Assembly (NCBI RefSeq): GCF_040538665.1
Contig: NZ_JBEWXT010000001.1
Location: 558,001 to 622,000 of the forward strand
DNA from: Aureibaculum sp. 2308TA14-22
GTDB lineage: Bacteria > Bacteroidota > Bacteroidia > Flavobacteriales > Flavobacteriaceae
DNA length: 64,000 bases
Direction of reading: 5' to 3'
A program made the translations under genes and the position numbers. This document shows, piece after piece, positions 18,724 to 26,597 of this stretch. Every line of letters begins with the position of its first letter. The stretch's first letter is position 1. The notes beneath the pieces are model-generated. The model saw only the letters and a program-made list of their open reading frames with translations, searched no databases and was not told the origin of the DNA.

Positions 18724-19212
18724 ATGAATATAATTAAAAGAATACAACAGTTTAAATATCCAAAAGAGTTTCGGGTAATCCCAGTTAAGTTACATTACGA
18801 TACGATCAATAAATTAGAAGACCTTATTAATGGTTTTTCGCTGGAACAAAAGACTAATCCTGAGCAAGAATTTAATCCTGAAAAGAAAAAAGCATTTTAC
18901 GCTGAAGTTTCAATTGGGGCGTGGCGATTAAAGAAAAAAATGACAGATCCAAAAAATCAACAACCTCTTGAAGAAATGGGCAAAGCTTATCGTCATCTAG
19001 AATCAATAATGCTCACGCTGGAAAAAGAAGGAATTGAAATTAAAGACCATGATGGGCAACCATTCGATTCAGGCTTATCGATAAAGTCGCTCGCTTTTCA
19101 ACCTACTCCAGGAATCAAGGATGAAACTATGATAGAAACAATAAAGCCGTCCGTGTATTATATGGGTGAACGAATTGTAATGGGCGAAGTAATTGTAGGT
19201 ACACCAATTTAA
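18724..19212 (+). CDS. Divergent GrpE-like nucleotide exchange factor
   Basis: A 162-residue protein. The start is the ATG at 18724; a reading that starts further up would overlap the end of the previous gene. The N-terminal two thirds are predicted long helices (YAEVSIGAWRLKKKM, MGKAYRHLESIMLTLEKEGI). The C-terminal 55 residues match the GrpE beta domain in pattern: IEIKDHDGQPFDSG, then LAFQPTPGIKDETMIETIKP, then YYMGERIVMGEVIVGTP, comparable to the GxPFDP and GRVLRPAxVxVxx motifs of GrpE. It precedes the Hsp70 gene by 32 nt, the right partner order for an exchange factor. It is shorter and more divergent than housekeeping GrpE, so a dedicated partner is likely. Confidence 0.75.
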   Translation: MNIIKRIQQFKYPKEFRVIPVKLHYDTINKLEDLINGFSLEQKTNPEQEFNPEKKKAFYAEVSIGAWRLKKKMTDPKNQQPLEEMGKAYRHLESIMLTLEKEGIEIKDHDGQPFDSGLSIKSLAFQPTPGIKDETMIETIKPSVYYMGERIVMGEVIVGTPI

Positions 19213-19244
19213 GAGTAGAATATTAACAATAAAATATAAAAAGC

Positions 19245-21740
19245 ATGAAAAGTATGACAATAGATTATGGGATCGACCTTGGAACTACAAATAGTACCAT
19301 CGCAAAATTGAATGGAACCGATGCTGAAGTATTTAAAAATAATGAAGGATTTGAGTTTACCCCTTCTGCAATTTGGATGGATTCAAAAGAAAGGTTGCAT
19401 GTTGGTAGAAGGGCTAAAGACAGACTTGAAGATGATAGTGAGAATGCTTTTAGCGAGTTTAAACTTCAAATGGGGACAAATACCAAGTACACCTTTGAAA
19501 GAAATGGAAAGAGCTATAGTCCTGAAGAACTTTCTTCGTTGGTGCTAAAATCTTTAAAAGATGATGTGCGAAGACAAATGGGTGTAGAGGTCAATTCTGT
19601 TGTAATAACCGTGCCAGCGGCATTTGAACTTCCTCCTTGCAATGCGACCAATACTGCTGCAGAACAGGCAGGTTTTACAAATCATCCGTTATTACAGGAG
19701 CCAATTGCAGCTGCAATGGCTTATGGTTTTCAAAGTAGTAGCGACAATAAATTTTGGATGGTATATGATTTTGGAGGCGGGACCTTTGATGCTGCAATTG
19801 TCCAAATAAAGGACGGGCAAATTGAAGTCATAAATCATGGAGGAGACAACGGACTTGGCGGGAAAAACCTTGATTGGGAGATCGTAAATAAAGTTCTGGT
19901 TCCAGCCGTTATGAAGGATGTGAAACCTAAGAACTTTACACGCGATAACAAAGAATATAATGGTGCATTTGCAAAGTTAAAGGCAGAAGCGGAAAAAGCA
20001 AAAATAAGGTTATCGTTGGAAGATTCGGTTGAGATAATAATTGATAATTTATATAAGAATGAAAAAGGTGAGGCCGTAGAGTTTACTTGTGAAATATTTA
20101 AATCGGATTTTGAAAAATTGGCAAAACCATTTATTACTCGTTCAATCAATATTTGTAAGCAAGTTTTAATAGAAAAGAGGCTGGGCACTTCAAACATTGA
20201 GAAAATGATTATGGTTGGAGGCACTTCATTAATTCCGTTTTTACGTGATATGCTAATGGATCCGAACGAAGGATTGGGCATCCCTCTTGAATCAAGTCTT
20301 TATCCAATAACAGTTGTTGCGAAGGGAGCTGCTATTTTTGCTGGTACTCAAATGGCTCCTAATACAGAAAACGTGGAAGTAAAAAATGATGAGTTCTTGC
20401 TTGAATTAGATTATCAACCAGTTGGATCGGATACAGAGCCTCCAATAGGGGGTAAAGTTGCTACGGATAAGGAATTGGATTTTTCAGAATATGACATAGA
20501 ATTTGTTAATAAAACTGTCCGTCCGGAATGGAGAAGTGGTAAAATAAAATTATCTGCCAAAGGCGGGTTTGTAAATCAATTATGGGCGGAAAAAGGTAAG
20601 AAAAATGAATTCAATATTGAACTTTACAACGGCTCAGGAATTAAACAAAAGACAATTCCAGAAACCATCTCGTATACTTTTGGCGTTGTATCAGCTGAAG
20701 CCCCATTAATCCATTCAATTGGTATTGCAATGGCAAACAATGAGACGGATTTTTTACTTAGAAAAGGAGTTTCATTACCAGCAAAAAATAGAAGCTTCCA
20801 TAGAACCATCGGTGAAATCAGAGTTGGACAAAATGAAGATGTTATTATGATACCAATTATTGAAGGAGAGAATCAACATCGTGCAGATCATAACAGATTA
20901 ATAGGTTCTCTTAGTATTTCTTCAGATAAAATTAAAAGAACATTGCCCGCTGGTAGTGAAATTGAAATTACTCTAGTTGTGGATACTTCCAGATTGGTAA
21001 AAGCAAAGGCGTATATACCTATCCTTGATGAAGAATTTGAAGTGGATGCAAATCTTATAATAGAGCCAGGTAAAATTGAAGAAATGGTTTCTGACTTTTC
21101 CAAGGATAAGGATAAATATAATAGCCTAGTTGAAAAAGCAAAAAAGGAATCAGATTCCAAGGCAAAAGCAATTTTAGAACAAATTGAATCAGAAAACATC
21201 ATAAATGAAATTGATTCTCTTTTAGAATCAGCGAAGGTCGATCCCGATTCAAGGAATAAAGCTAAAAACAGGATGCTTGATTTTAATACAATTCTGGACT
21301 ATGCTGAAGATGCCGTAGCATGGCCTGCATTGGTAACTCAAGCCCAAGAAATAATTAGGGATACAAAAAAGCTCGCGGAAGAATATGGAACGGGAGATGA
21401 TAAAAATAAAGTTTCATCACTTGAAAAAGAAATTGAAACAGCAATAGCAGAAGGGGATCAGGATTTACTTAGAAGAAGAATAAATCAAATGAATGGGTTT
21501 TATTGGATTCTTCTTAGACAACAACCAGGCTTTTGGGTAAACTGTTTAAATTATGCAAAAGAGAACAAAAATACAATGAGGGATAAGACCGAAGCTGCTC
21601 ATTTAATCATCCTCGGAGATAGGGCAATTCAAAACAATGATGTTGAAGGATTAAAAACGGCAGTTCAAAGTTTATATGATTTATTACCGGTTGTTGAGCA
21701 AGAAAAATTAGGATTTGGTGGTAGTACAGTTAGGGCTTAA
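19245..21740 (+). CDS. Large atypical Hsp70 (DnaK-like) chaperone
   Basis: An 831-residue Hsp70, about 200 residues longer than housekeeping DnaK. The ATPase domain spans about 1-372, with phosphate-1 motif YGIDLGTTNST at 8-18, phosphate-2 VYDFGGGTFDAAIVQI near 175 and adenosine motif MIMVGGTSLIPFLRD near 325. In place of the short DVLLLDV-type linker there is an insert of about 100 residues (374-474), predicted beta-rich (VRPEWRSGKIKLSAKGGFVN). A substrate-binding-like beta domain begins near 475 (YTFGVVSAEAPLIHSIGIAM), and a long helical lid rich in Lys/Glu runs from about 600 to the end. A second in-frame ATG three codons later is an alternative start. Its GrpE-like and J-like partners are encoded just upstream. 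Confidence 0.93.
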   Translation: MKSMTIDYGIDLGTTNSTIAKLNGTDAEVFKNNEGFEFTPSAIWMDSKERLHVGRRAKDRLEDDSENAFSEFKLQMGTNTKYTFERNGKSYSPEELSSLVLKSLKDDVRRQMGVEVNSVVITVPAAFELPPCNATNTAAEQAGFTNHPLLQEPIAAAMAYGFQSSSDNKFWMVYDFGGGTFDAAIVQIKDGQIEVINHGGDNGLGGKNLDWEIVNKVLVPAVMKDVKPKNFTRDNKEYNGAFAKLKAEAEKAKIRLSLEDSVEIIIDNLYKNEKGEAVEFTCEIFKSDFEKLAKPFITRSINICKQVLIEKRLGTSNIEKMIMVGGTSLIPFLRDMLMDPNEGLGIPLESSLYPITVVAKGAAIFAGTQMAPNTENVEVKNDEFLLELDYQPVGSDTEPPIGGKVATDKELDFSEYDIEFVNKTVRPEWRSGKIKLSAKGGFVNQLWAEKGKKNEFNIELYNGSGIKQKTIPETISYTFGVVSAEAPLIHSIGIAMANNETDFLLRKGVSLPAKNRSFHRTIGEIRVGQNEDVIMIPIIEGENQHRADHNRLIGSLSISSDKIKRTLPAGSEIEITLVVDTSRLVKAKAYIPILDEEFEVDANLIIEPGKIEEMVSDFSKDKDKYNSLVEKAKKESDSKAKAILEQIESENIINEIDSLLESAKVDPDSRNKAKNRMLDFNTILDYAEDAVAWPALVTQAQEIIRDTKKLAEEYGTGDDKNKVSSLEKEIETAIAEGDQDLLRRRINQMNGFYWILLRQQPGFWVNCLNYAKENKNTMRDKTEAAHLIILGDRAIQNNDVEGLKTAVQSLYDLLPVVEQEKLGFGGSTVRA

Positions 21741-21763
21741 TATTTATTTTAGAAATTGGTACA

Positions 21764-22705
21764 ATGAAAAAATCAGAACAAAATATCAGTATGGTATCCG
21801 ATTCATTAAATAAATTGTTATTTGATCATTATTATTCGTTAGCAACTGAAGCAGTTAGTAAAGGTAATTTTTCATTGGCAAATAAATATATCTCTGGTTT
21901 AACTGATACGAATGGAGATGATCCAATTTTATTGGATTTACGAGCGAAAATTTATGCACAGCAAGGCAAATTAATAGAAGCTGGATCTTTATGGAAAAAA
22001 TGTGTTACGCATGATCCTGAAAATAATAAATATAACGAAGCATTAAGCAGAATTAATAAATTACAAAAAACGAAAGTAACTTGGCGTCTTAGACTGGCCA
22101 AAATAATTGGAGCAACCTTAACCATAGTACTTATTTTATTCCTATTAGTCTTCATTTACCAAGGTAGAGATGAAAAAAAATCGAAGCTCGAAATGCTCCA
22201 AAAGCAACAATCGGTTATTCTTGAACGAATTGACAATAGCCTTATTGCAAGTGAAAACACACAAGCAGACAGCTTAATCTCTATAGTTGCTAAAGAAATT
22301 GAGGAGGTGGATGGAATTAGTTTTGAAAAAAACAGTATGGAATTACTTATTAAGTTTAATGAAGGTTTATTCAGTAATGGTATCAAATTTAAACATTCAC
22401 AGGAATCTACAATTAAGCAATTGGCAAAGGTGTTAGAGCGATATTCTGGTAATACCATTATTATGATTCTTGGTTGCTCTGATAATATTCCATTAACTGA
22501 TAGTATTTGGTTCAAAAGCAATCATGCTCTCGGGTTAGCCAGAGCAAATTACATTTACAATACCTTCTATCAAAACAGCAGAATCCTAACTGAAAATTTG
22601 ATTTTTGGCAGTATAGGTGATACGAATACCCCTTTTTCCAATGACAGTATGGAAAATAGAATGAAGAACAGAACTGTAGTTATAAAAATAATTAGGAAAA
22701 AATAA
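21764..22705 (+). CDS. TPR-TM-OmpA-like envelope protein
   Basis: A 313-residue inner-membrane protein. Residues about 10-105 look like TPR repeats (LATEAVSKGNFSLANKYISG, IYAQQGKLIEAGSLWKKCV) and should be cytoplasmic. A single membrane helix lies at about 116-137 (LTIVLILFLLVFIY), followed by a coiled coil (about 140-185). The C-terminal 125 residues resemble an OmpA-like peptidoglycan-binding domain (GIKFKHSQESTIKQLAKVLE, ILGCSDNIPLTDS, HALGLARANYIYNTF), with an Arg at the position that contacts diaminopimelate. It would link the cytoplasmic chaperone complex to the cell wall. It starts 23 nt after the Hsp70 gene and ends 5 nt before the Clp-N gene. Confidence 0.75.
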   Translation: MKKSEQNISMVSDSLNKLLFDHYYSLATEAVSKGNFSLANKYISGLTDTNGDDPILLDLRAKIYAQQGKLIEAGSLWKKCVTHDPENNKYNEALSRINKLQKTKVTWRLRLAKIIGATLTIVLILFLLVFIYQGRDEKKSKLEMLQKQQSVILERIDNSLIASENTQADSLISIVAKEIEEVDGISFEKNSMELLIKFNEGLFSNGIKFKHSQESTIKQLAKVLERYSGNTIIMILGCSDNIPLTDSIWFKSNHALGLARANYIYNTFYQNSRILTENLIFGSIGDTNTPFSNDSMENRMKNRTVVIKIIRKK

Positions 22706-22710
22706 TTGTT

Positions 22711-23196
22711 ATGTGTTATTCAGTAGGAGTAAAGTTAGCATGGGAAATTAGCAGCTATGAAGCCGCAAATAAAAAATCGTCAACTATTGAAATTGATCAT
22801 ATAATGCTTGGGATATTGTCTCTTGACAAATTTCAGAAACATATAAAATTAGAATCAAAAAGAGATCGTGAAAAATTGAACTTTGAGAAAGATAGTTTAT
22901 ACCACATGCTCACTTCTTTCAATTTAAATATTAAAACTTTACGTAGAAAACTGAGAGACATTCTTCCAAACGGTAATGGTTTGCCATCTAATAACATTTT
23001 TCATAGGAGCGAGGATTGTAAAAATATGTTTGCTGAGGCAATTTGTTTTGCTAATAATCATTTAAGCTTAAAATACCTATTTCTTGCAATTATTTTGAAG
23101 AACTCATCATATTTTAGAACTATGCTTATTGATAAAAATGTAGATATTAATAAGCTTAAATCAAAAATTATGTTTTCATTTTATAAAAACAATTAG
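22711..23196 (+). CDS. Stand-alone Clp N-terminal-domain-like protein
   Basis: A 161-residue protein with two repeats of the Clp-N kind. The first is at about 8-90 (AWEISSYEAANKKSSTIEID, HIMLGILSL) and the second at about 97-155 (CKNMFAEAICFANNHLSLKY, LFLAIIL). In ClpA, ClpC, ClpB and ClpV this domain binds substrates and adaptors; here no AAA+ module is attached. It could present substrates to the Hsp70 or compete for Clp adaptors. No signal peptide or membrane helix is seen. The call rests on the pattern of Ala-rich helices and the xHxxLGxL motif and has not been tested by profile search. It is 5 nt after the OmpA-like gene, hence the same transcript. Confidence 0.6.
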   Translation: MCYSVGVKLAWEISSYEAANKKSSTIEIDHIMLGILSLDKFQKHIKLESKRDREKLNFEKDSLYHMLTSFNLNIKTLRRKLRDILPNGNGLPSNNIFHRSEDCKNMFAEAICFANNHLSLKYLFLAIILKNSSYFRTMLIDKNVDINKLKSKIMFSFYKNN

Positions 23197-23298
23197 AGGC
23201 ACTCATTTAAACTTTTTTGGATTATAACTAAAATTCAGAATTAGTTGTATACTAAAGAAATGTTAAAGAACCATATTAATCACTAATTCACAGTACCC

Positions 23299-23697
23299 AT
23301 GTCAGAAAGAACAAAACTAACATCCCATGAAATTGAACAGCAATTACTTGAACTCAAGAGATTGATTGAAACAGAACCCGCCCCTCCATCTCCAGAACCA
23401 ATTGAGGGAGAGATTTTTATGAAGCAAGTTCGTTCAGATACAGAAATATGTGGGACTATGGCAAACATTATTCTTTTGGCTCATCAGCAAAAAAATTATG
23501 AAAATATAGGTTATGCAGATACAAAGATAAGTGAAATGGAACAGGATCCAACATGGTCACACCCCTTGATAAAACGTAAAATTGAATATTTGCGAAAAAT
23601 GCATACTATTGTTATTAACAATCAGTCTGCTGGCTGTATGATTGCATTATTGATTAGCTTTAGTCTATCTTCTGTTGGCTATTGGCTTATGATTTAA
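23299..23697 (+). CDS. Tail-anchored small protein, paralogue A
   Basis: A 132-residue protein of no family I recognise. It begins with a helical segment (KLTSHEIEQQLLELKRLIET), has a central helical region (LLAHQQKNYENI, MEQDPTWSHPLIKRKIEYLR) and ends in a C-terminal membrane helix (GCMIALLISFSLSSVGYWLM) with no residues after it. This is a tail-anchor layout with the body in the cytoplasm. It is clearly paralogous to the gene at 23876. It lies 102 nt after the Clp-N gene on the same strand and may be read from the same transcript or from a weak promoter in that gap. Confidence 0.7.
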   Translation: MSERTKLTSHEIEQQLLELKRLIETEPAPPSPEPIEGEIFMKQVRSDTEICGTMANIILLAHQQKNYENIGYADTKISEMEQDPTWSHPLIKRKIEYLRKMHTIVINNQSAGCMIALLISFSLSSVGYWLMI

Positions 23698-23875
23698 AAT
23701 AATATATTAAATACCTAAAAGCAATAATGATAGTTGTTGGAGGATAACAATCAAGGATAAGACAAACGTCTGCTTCATGAAGGGTGAACACAAGCAATTT
23801 AATCTATATTAAGGATTAGTTTAAGATTAATAAAATAATTGAGCATCAATTAACCTGAAAAATTTACAATAATCT

Positions 23876-24337
23876 ATGTCAGAAGAAAATAAACTAACTC
23901 ATCAAGAAATTGAACATCAATTAAGTGAACTGCTGAAATTGATTGTAACAGAACCCAATCTGCCAACTTCGGATGGGCAATTTTTTTCTCAAATTCGTAA
24001 GGATTTGATTAAGTCTACATTTAGATCATGTAATCACGAGGGAGAATTGATTTTAACCATTCATCATCAAAAAAAATATGAATATATTCGAGATATTGCT
24101 GTGCGTTTACAAAATATGGAACAAGGTTCATTTGGGGCTCATCCTCAATTAAAAAGCAACATCGGACATTTACGGAAAATGCTTAACCTTATAAATGATG
24201 ATCCTCAGGTTACTAGTTTAATTAATAATCCCAAGACAGTCAGTGTAAATGATAAACCTGCCACCGGTTGCATGGTTGCTTTATTGATCGGTTGTGGTCT
24301 ATCTTATGCTATCTACTGGGCTATATATTTAATTTAA
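23876..24337 (+). CDS. Tail-anchored small protein, paralogue B
   Basis: A 153-residue paralogue of the protein at 23299. Shared landmarks in the same order are KLTHQEIEHQLSELLKLI, a Gln-His-rich stretch (IHHQKKYEYIRD versus LAHQQKNYENIG), an MEQG/MEQD turn followed by HPQLKSN / HPLIKRK, HLRKM / YLRKM and the C-terminal helix GCMVALLIGCGLSYAIYWAI. It has about 20 extra residues before the membrane helix. The duplication with divergence suggests selection for two versions. It is the last gene of the island and converges on mnmE with 8 nt between the stops. Confidence 0.7.
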   Translation: MSEENKLTHQEIEHQLSELLKLIVTEPNLPTSDGQFFSQIRKDLIKSTFRSCNHEGELILTIHHQKKYEYIRDIAVRLQNMEQGSFGAHPQLKSNIGHLRKMLNLINDDPQVTSLINNPKTVSVNDKPATGCMVALLIGCGLSYAIYWAIYLI

Positions 24338-24345
24338 AATTATTA

Positions 24346-25758
24346 CTACTTCCCAATACAGAAATTAGCAAAGATATTTCCAAGTAAATCCTCGTTGGTA
24401 ACTTGCCCGGTTATCTCTCCTAAATAGAGTAGAGCTTGGCGGATGTCAATGGCAATTAAGTCGGAACTTAAATCATTGTCAATGCCATTTTGTATGTTTT
24501 TAATTTCTACTAATGCCTTATTCAATACTTCAAAATGGCGACTATTACTTACTATAGTTTGATTATTACTCAATGCACCAATGTTTGAAAGTTGAGTTAA
24601 TTGATTTTTTAATTCTGTTATTCCTTCTTTCTCTTTTGCAGAAAGGAACAAAGTATTCGGAATTATTTTTTCAATGTAATTTAATTCATTTTCAGAAAGT
24701 AAATCCGATTTATTGGCAATAACCAGTATTTTTTTGTCAGGAAACTTTGTGGCCACTTTTTCTATTTCCTTGTTTATTAATTGTAATAAGTGAGAACTTT
24801 CCTGTTCGTTTTTCTTTCTAATAATAGAAGCATCAAACAGATAAATAATCAACTGGGCATTAGCTGTTTTTTCATAGGTCTTTTTTATTCCTATATTTTC
24901 AATTTCATCTTTAGTGTCTCTAATTCCAGCAGTATCAATAAAACGATAAGCTACACCTTCTATAATCAATTCATCTTCAATAGCATCTCTAGTTGTACCT
25001 GCAATAGAGCTAACAATTGCTTTTTCTTCATTGAGTAAAGTATTTAATAAAGTAGATTTACCGACATTAGGCTCGCCGATTATAGCCACAGGAATTCCGT
25101 TTTTTAGTACATTACCATAAGCAAAAGATTCAATCAATCTTTTTAGTACATTAGAAATTTTAGTAATCAACTTTTGAAAGTCATCTCTATTGGCAAACTC
25201 GACATCTTCTTCAGAAAAATCAAGTTCCAATTCAATCAAAGAAGCAAAATTTAAAAGGTCCTGTCGTAAGTCTTCTATTTCATTAGAAAAACCACCACGC
25301 ATTTGCTGTATTGCAATTTGATGTGAAGCTTTAGAATCTGAAGCAATTAAATCAGCCACTGCTTCTGCTTGGCTTAAATCCAATTTCCCGTTCAAAAAAG
25401 CACGCAAAGTAAATTCACCAGCATCAGCCATCCTGCAACCATGTTGTAAAATGAGTTGAATAATTTCTTGTTGAATGTACTGAGAGCCGTGACAAGAGAT
25501 TTCTACCACATCTTCACCTGTATATGATTGTGGATTTTTAAAAAGAGAAATTAGAACTTCATCAATAACACGATCTCCATCTATGATATGCCCTAAATGA
25601 ACAGTATGTGTTTTTTGATTGATTAATTTTTTATTGTGAATAGACTTAAAAAATGAATTAGCTATTGAAATAGCATCATTGCCTGATAATCTTATAATAG
25701 CAATGGCTCCGGAACCAGATGGAGTTGCTAACGCAATAATGGTATCTTGAGTATTCAT
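24346..25758 (-). CDS. mnmE: tRNA uridine-5-carboxymethylaminomethyl modification GTPase
   Basis: A 470-residue MnmE (TrmE), the GTPase partner of MnmG that installs the cmnm5 group on wobble uridine 34 of several tRNAs. The N-terminal tetrahydrofolate-binding domain opens with TIIALATPSGSGAIAIIRLS. The G domain has G1 GEPNVGKSTLLN, G3 DTAGIRDT and G4 NKSD. The protein ends in the characteristic CIGK, the C-terminal CxGK motif needed for the modification. Length and motif order are typical, so this housekeeping gene marks the right border of the Hsp70 island. Confidence 0.97.
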   Translation of the reverse strand: MNTQDTIIALATPSGSGAIAIIRLSGNDAISIANSFFKSIHNKKLINQKTHTVHLGHIIDGDRVIDEVLISLFKNPQSYTGEDVVEISCHGSQYIQQEIIQLILQHGCRMADAGEFTLRAFLNGKLDLSQAEAVADLIASDSKASHQIAIQQMRGGFSNEIEDLRQDLLNFASLIELELDFSEEDVEFANRDDFQKLITKISNVLKRLIESFAYGNVLKNGIPVAIIGEPNVGKSTLLNTLLNEEKAIVSSIAGTTRDAIEDELIIEGVAYRFIDTAGIRDTKDEIENIGIKKTYEKTANAQLIIYLFDASIIRKKNEQESSHLLQLINKEIEKVATKFPDKKILVIANKSDLLSENELNYIEKIIPNTLFLSAKEKEGITELKNQLTQLSNIGALSNNQTIVSNSRHFEVLNKALVEIKNIQNGIDNDLSSDLIAIDIRQALLYLGEITGQVTNEDLLGNIFANFCIGK

Positions 25759-25768
25759 AGTTTCTAGA

Positions 25769-25776
25769 CAAAAGTA
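25769..25776 (-). promoter_or_regulatory. Candidate -7 promoter element of mnmE
   Basis: Read on the minus strand this is TACTTTTG, a full match to TAnnTTTG, 10 nt before the mnmE start codon. No TTG lies at the usual 20-nt distance and the leader would be almost nil, so confidence is limited. Confidence 0.3.
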
Positions 25777-25876
25777 GCAATTTCTCTTGTTTTACGGGCT
25801 TTTAGTAAGGTTATGTTGTAACATTTTTTTAAATATACCGTCTAATTAGTAAACAAACACTCTAAAACCTAACATC

Positions 25877-26212
25877 ATGAAACAAAACAATCAATTATTA
25901 GTCATTACGCATTTAAGTCAATTATTAGATTTAGTAACTCTTGTTGGTGGATTTTTAGTACCGCTTTTTATATGGCAAACCAATAAGAACAAAGTTTACA
26001 CTATGGATGAACATGGTAGGTCTATTATTAACTTTAGATTAAGCATGCTAATTTACATGGCAATCTGTATACCATTAATACTATTTTTTGGTCTAGGTCT
26101 ACTTGGTTTCTTAGTAATTGGCGTTTTTTATTTTATTTTTCCAATAATAAATGCCGTAAAAGCAAGTAATGGAGAACAGCCAAACTACCCATTTTCCTTA
26201 AAAATAGTATAA
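25877..26212 (+). CDS. DUF4870-type small membrane protein
   Basis: A 111-residue membrane protein with three predicted helices: about 13-32 (LLDLVTLVGGFLVPLFIW), 55-72 (LSMLIYMAICIPLILFFG) and 75-95 (LGFLVIGVFYFIFPIINAVK). The segment EHGRSIINFRLS between the first two helices, and the ending IINAVKASNGEQPNYPFSLK, are the features I associate with DUF4870/Tic20-like proteins. Function is unknown in this family. It stands alone between divergent mnmE and a strong inverted repeat that probably terminates it. Confidence 0.8.
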   Translation: MKQNNQLLVITHLSQLLDLVTLVGGFLVPLFIWQTNKNKVYTMDEHGRSIINFRLSMLIYMAICIPLILFFGLGLLGFLVIGVFYFIFPIINAVKASNGEQPNYPFSLKIV

Positions 26213-26267
26213 ACTGAAAAAATATTTGAAAACTATTTTATATAAATTTTCAATGTATTTTTAACGA

Positions 26268-26310
26268 AATTAGAATTTTACATCAATAAACTAGATGTAA
26301 AATTCTAATT
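26268..26310. terminator. 17-bp perfect inverted repeat, probable terminator
   Basis: AATTAGAATTTTACATC at 26268-26284 and its exact complement at 26294-26310 flank a 9-nt loop. A T6 run follows 5 nt later on the + strand. The stem is AT-rich but long, and it lies 56 nt after the DUF4870 stop. It probably works as that gene's terminator. Confidence 0.65.
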
Positions 26311-26380
26311 ATCAGTTTTTTACATAAAATTTAAAAAACTACCCATTTTCCGTGATTTTTAAAAACACCCAGTTACACTA

Positions 26381-26411
26381 TTGACTGGTATTGCCACAGT
26401 ACATACATTTG
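26381..26411 (+). promoter_or_regulatory. Consensus promoter upstream of the twin hairpin RNAs
   Basis: TTG at 26381-26383 and TACATTTG at 26404-26411, with exactly 20 nt between, match the Bacteroidota promoter consensus; the spacing is identical to that of the promoter at 15202. No protein gene follows on this strand before the opposing miaE, so a non-coding transcript is the natural product. Confidence 0.6.
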
Positions 26412-26475
26412 CTTTGTAATATTATGATATAATAGAATAAGAAATACTACGTTATATTATCATAATACTAAAATT

Positions 26476-26541
26476 AGGGGAGAAAGGAGAGAAGTGAAAA
26501 CTGTGAGTGAAGATTCACATCTACAAGTAGCTTTTCTCCTT
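26476..26541 (+). ncRNA. Structured RNA element, copy 1
   Basis: A 66-nt unit. AAGGAGAGAAG near the 5' side pairs with CTTTTCTCCTT at the 3' end over 11 base pairs (one G-U). An inner stem, TGTGA with TCACA around an 8-nt loop, is closed by conserved GTGAAAA and CTACAAGTAG segments. The flanking 25 and 21 nt are identical in copy 2 while the inner stem differs in sequence but still pairs. This covariation supports an RNA rather than a DNA element. A consensus promoter lies about 65 nt upstream. A 19-codon frame from the GTG at 26494 is not kept in copy 2. Confidence 0.6.
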
Positions 26542-26597
26542 CTATTAAACTGAAAAAGTATTAAAACATAAAAGCATTACTCTTAGGAGTTCAACTC

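Noticed and set aside
19835-20281. A 148-codon open frame opposite the Hsp70 gene
   Set aside because: Fully covered by the ATPase domain; no own start context or recognisable motif.
14431-24337. Type VI secretion system accessory cluster
   Set aside because: FHA, kinase, phosphatase, OmpA-like and Clp-N parts resemble T6SS accessories, but no Tss core gene is visible and the Hsp70, GrpE-like and J-like genes have no T6SS role known to me.
26494-26553. A 19-codon open frame from GTG in the first hairpin RNA, behind a Shine-Dalgarno-like sequence
   Set aside because: In the second copy the same frame stops after three codons, while the pairing is preserved; the RNA structure is the conserved feature.
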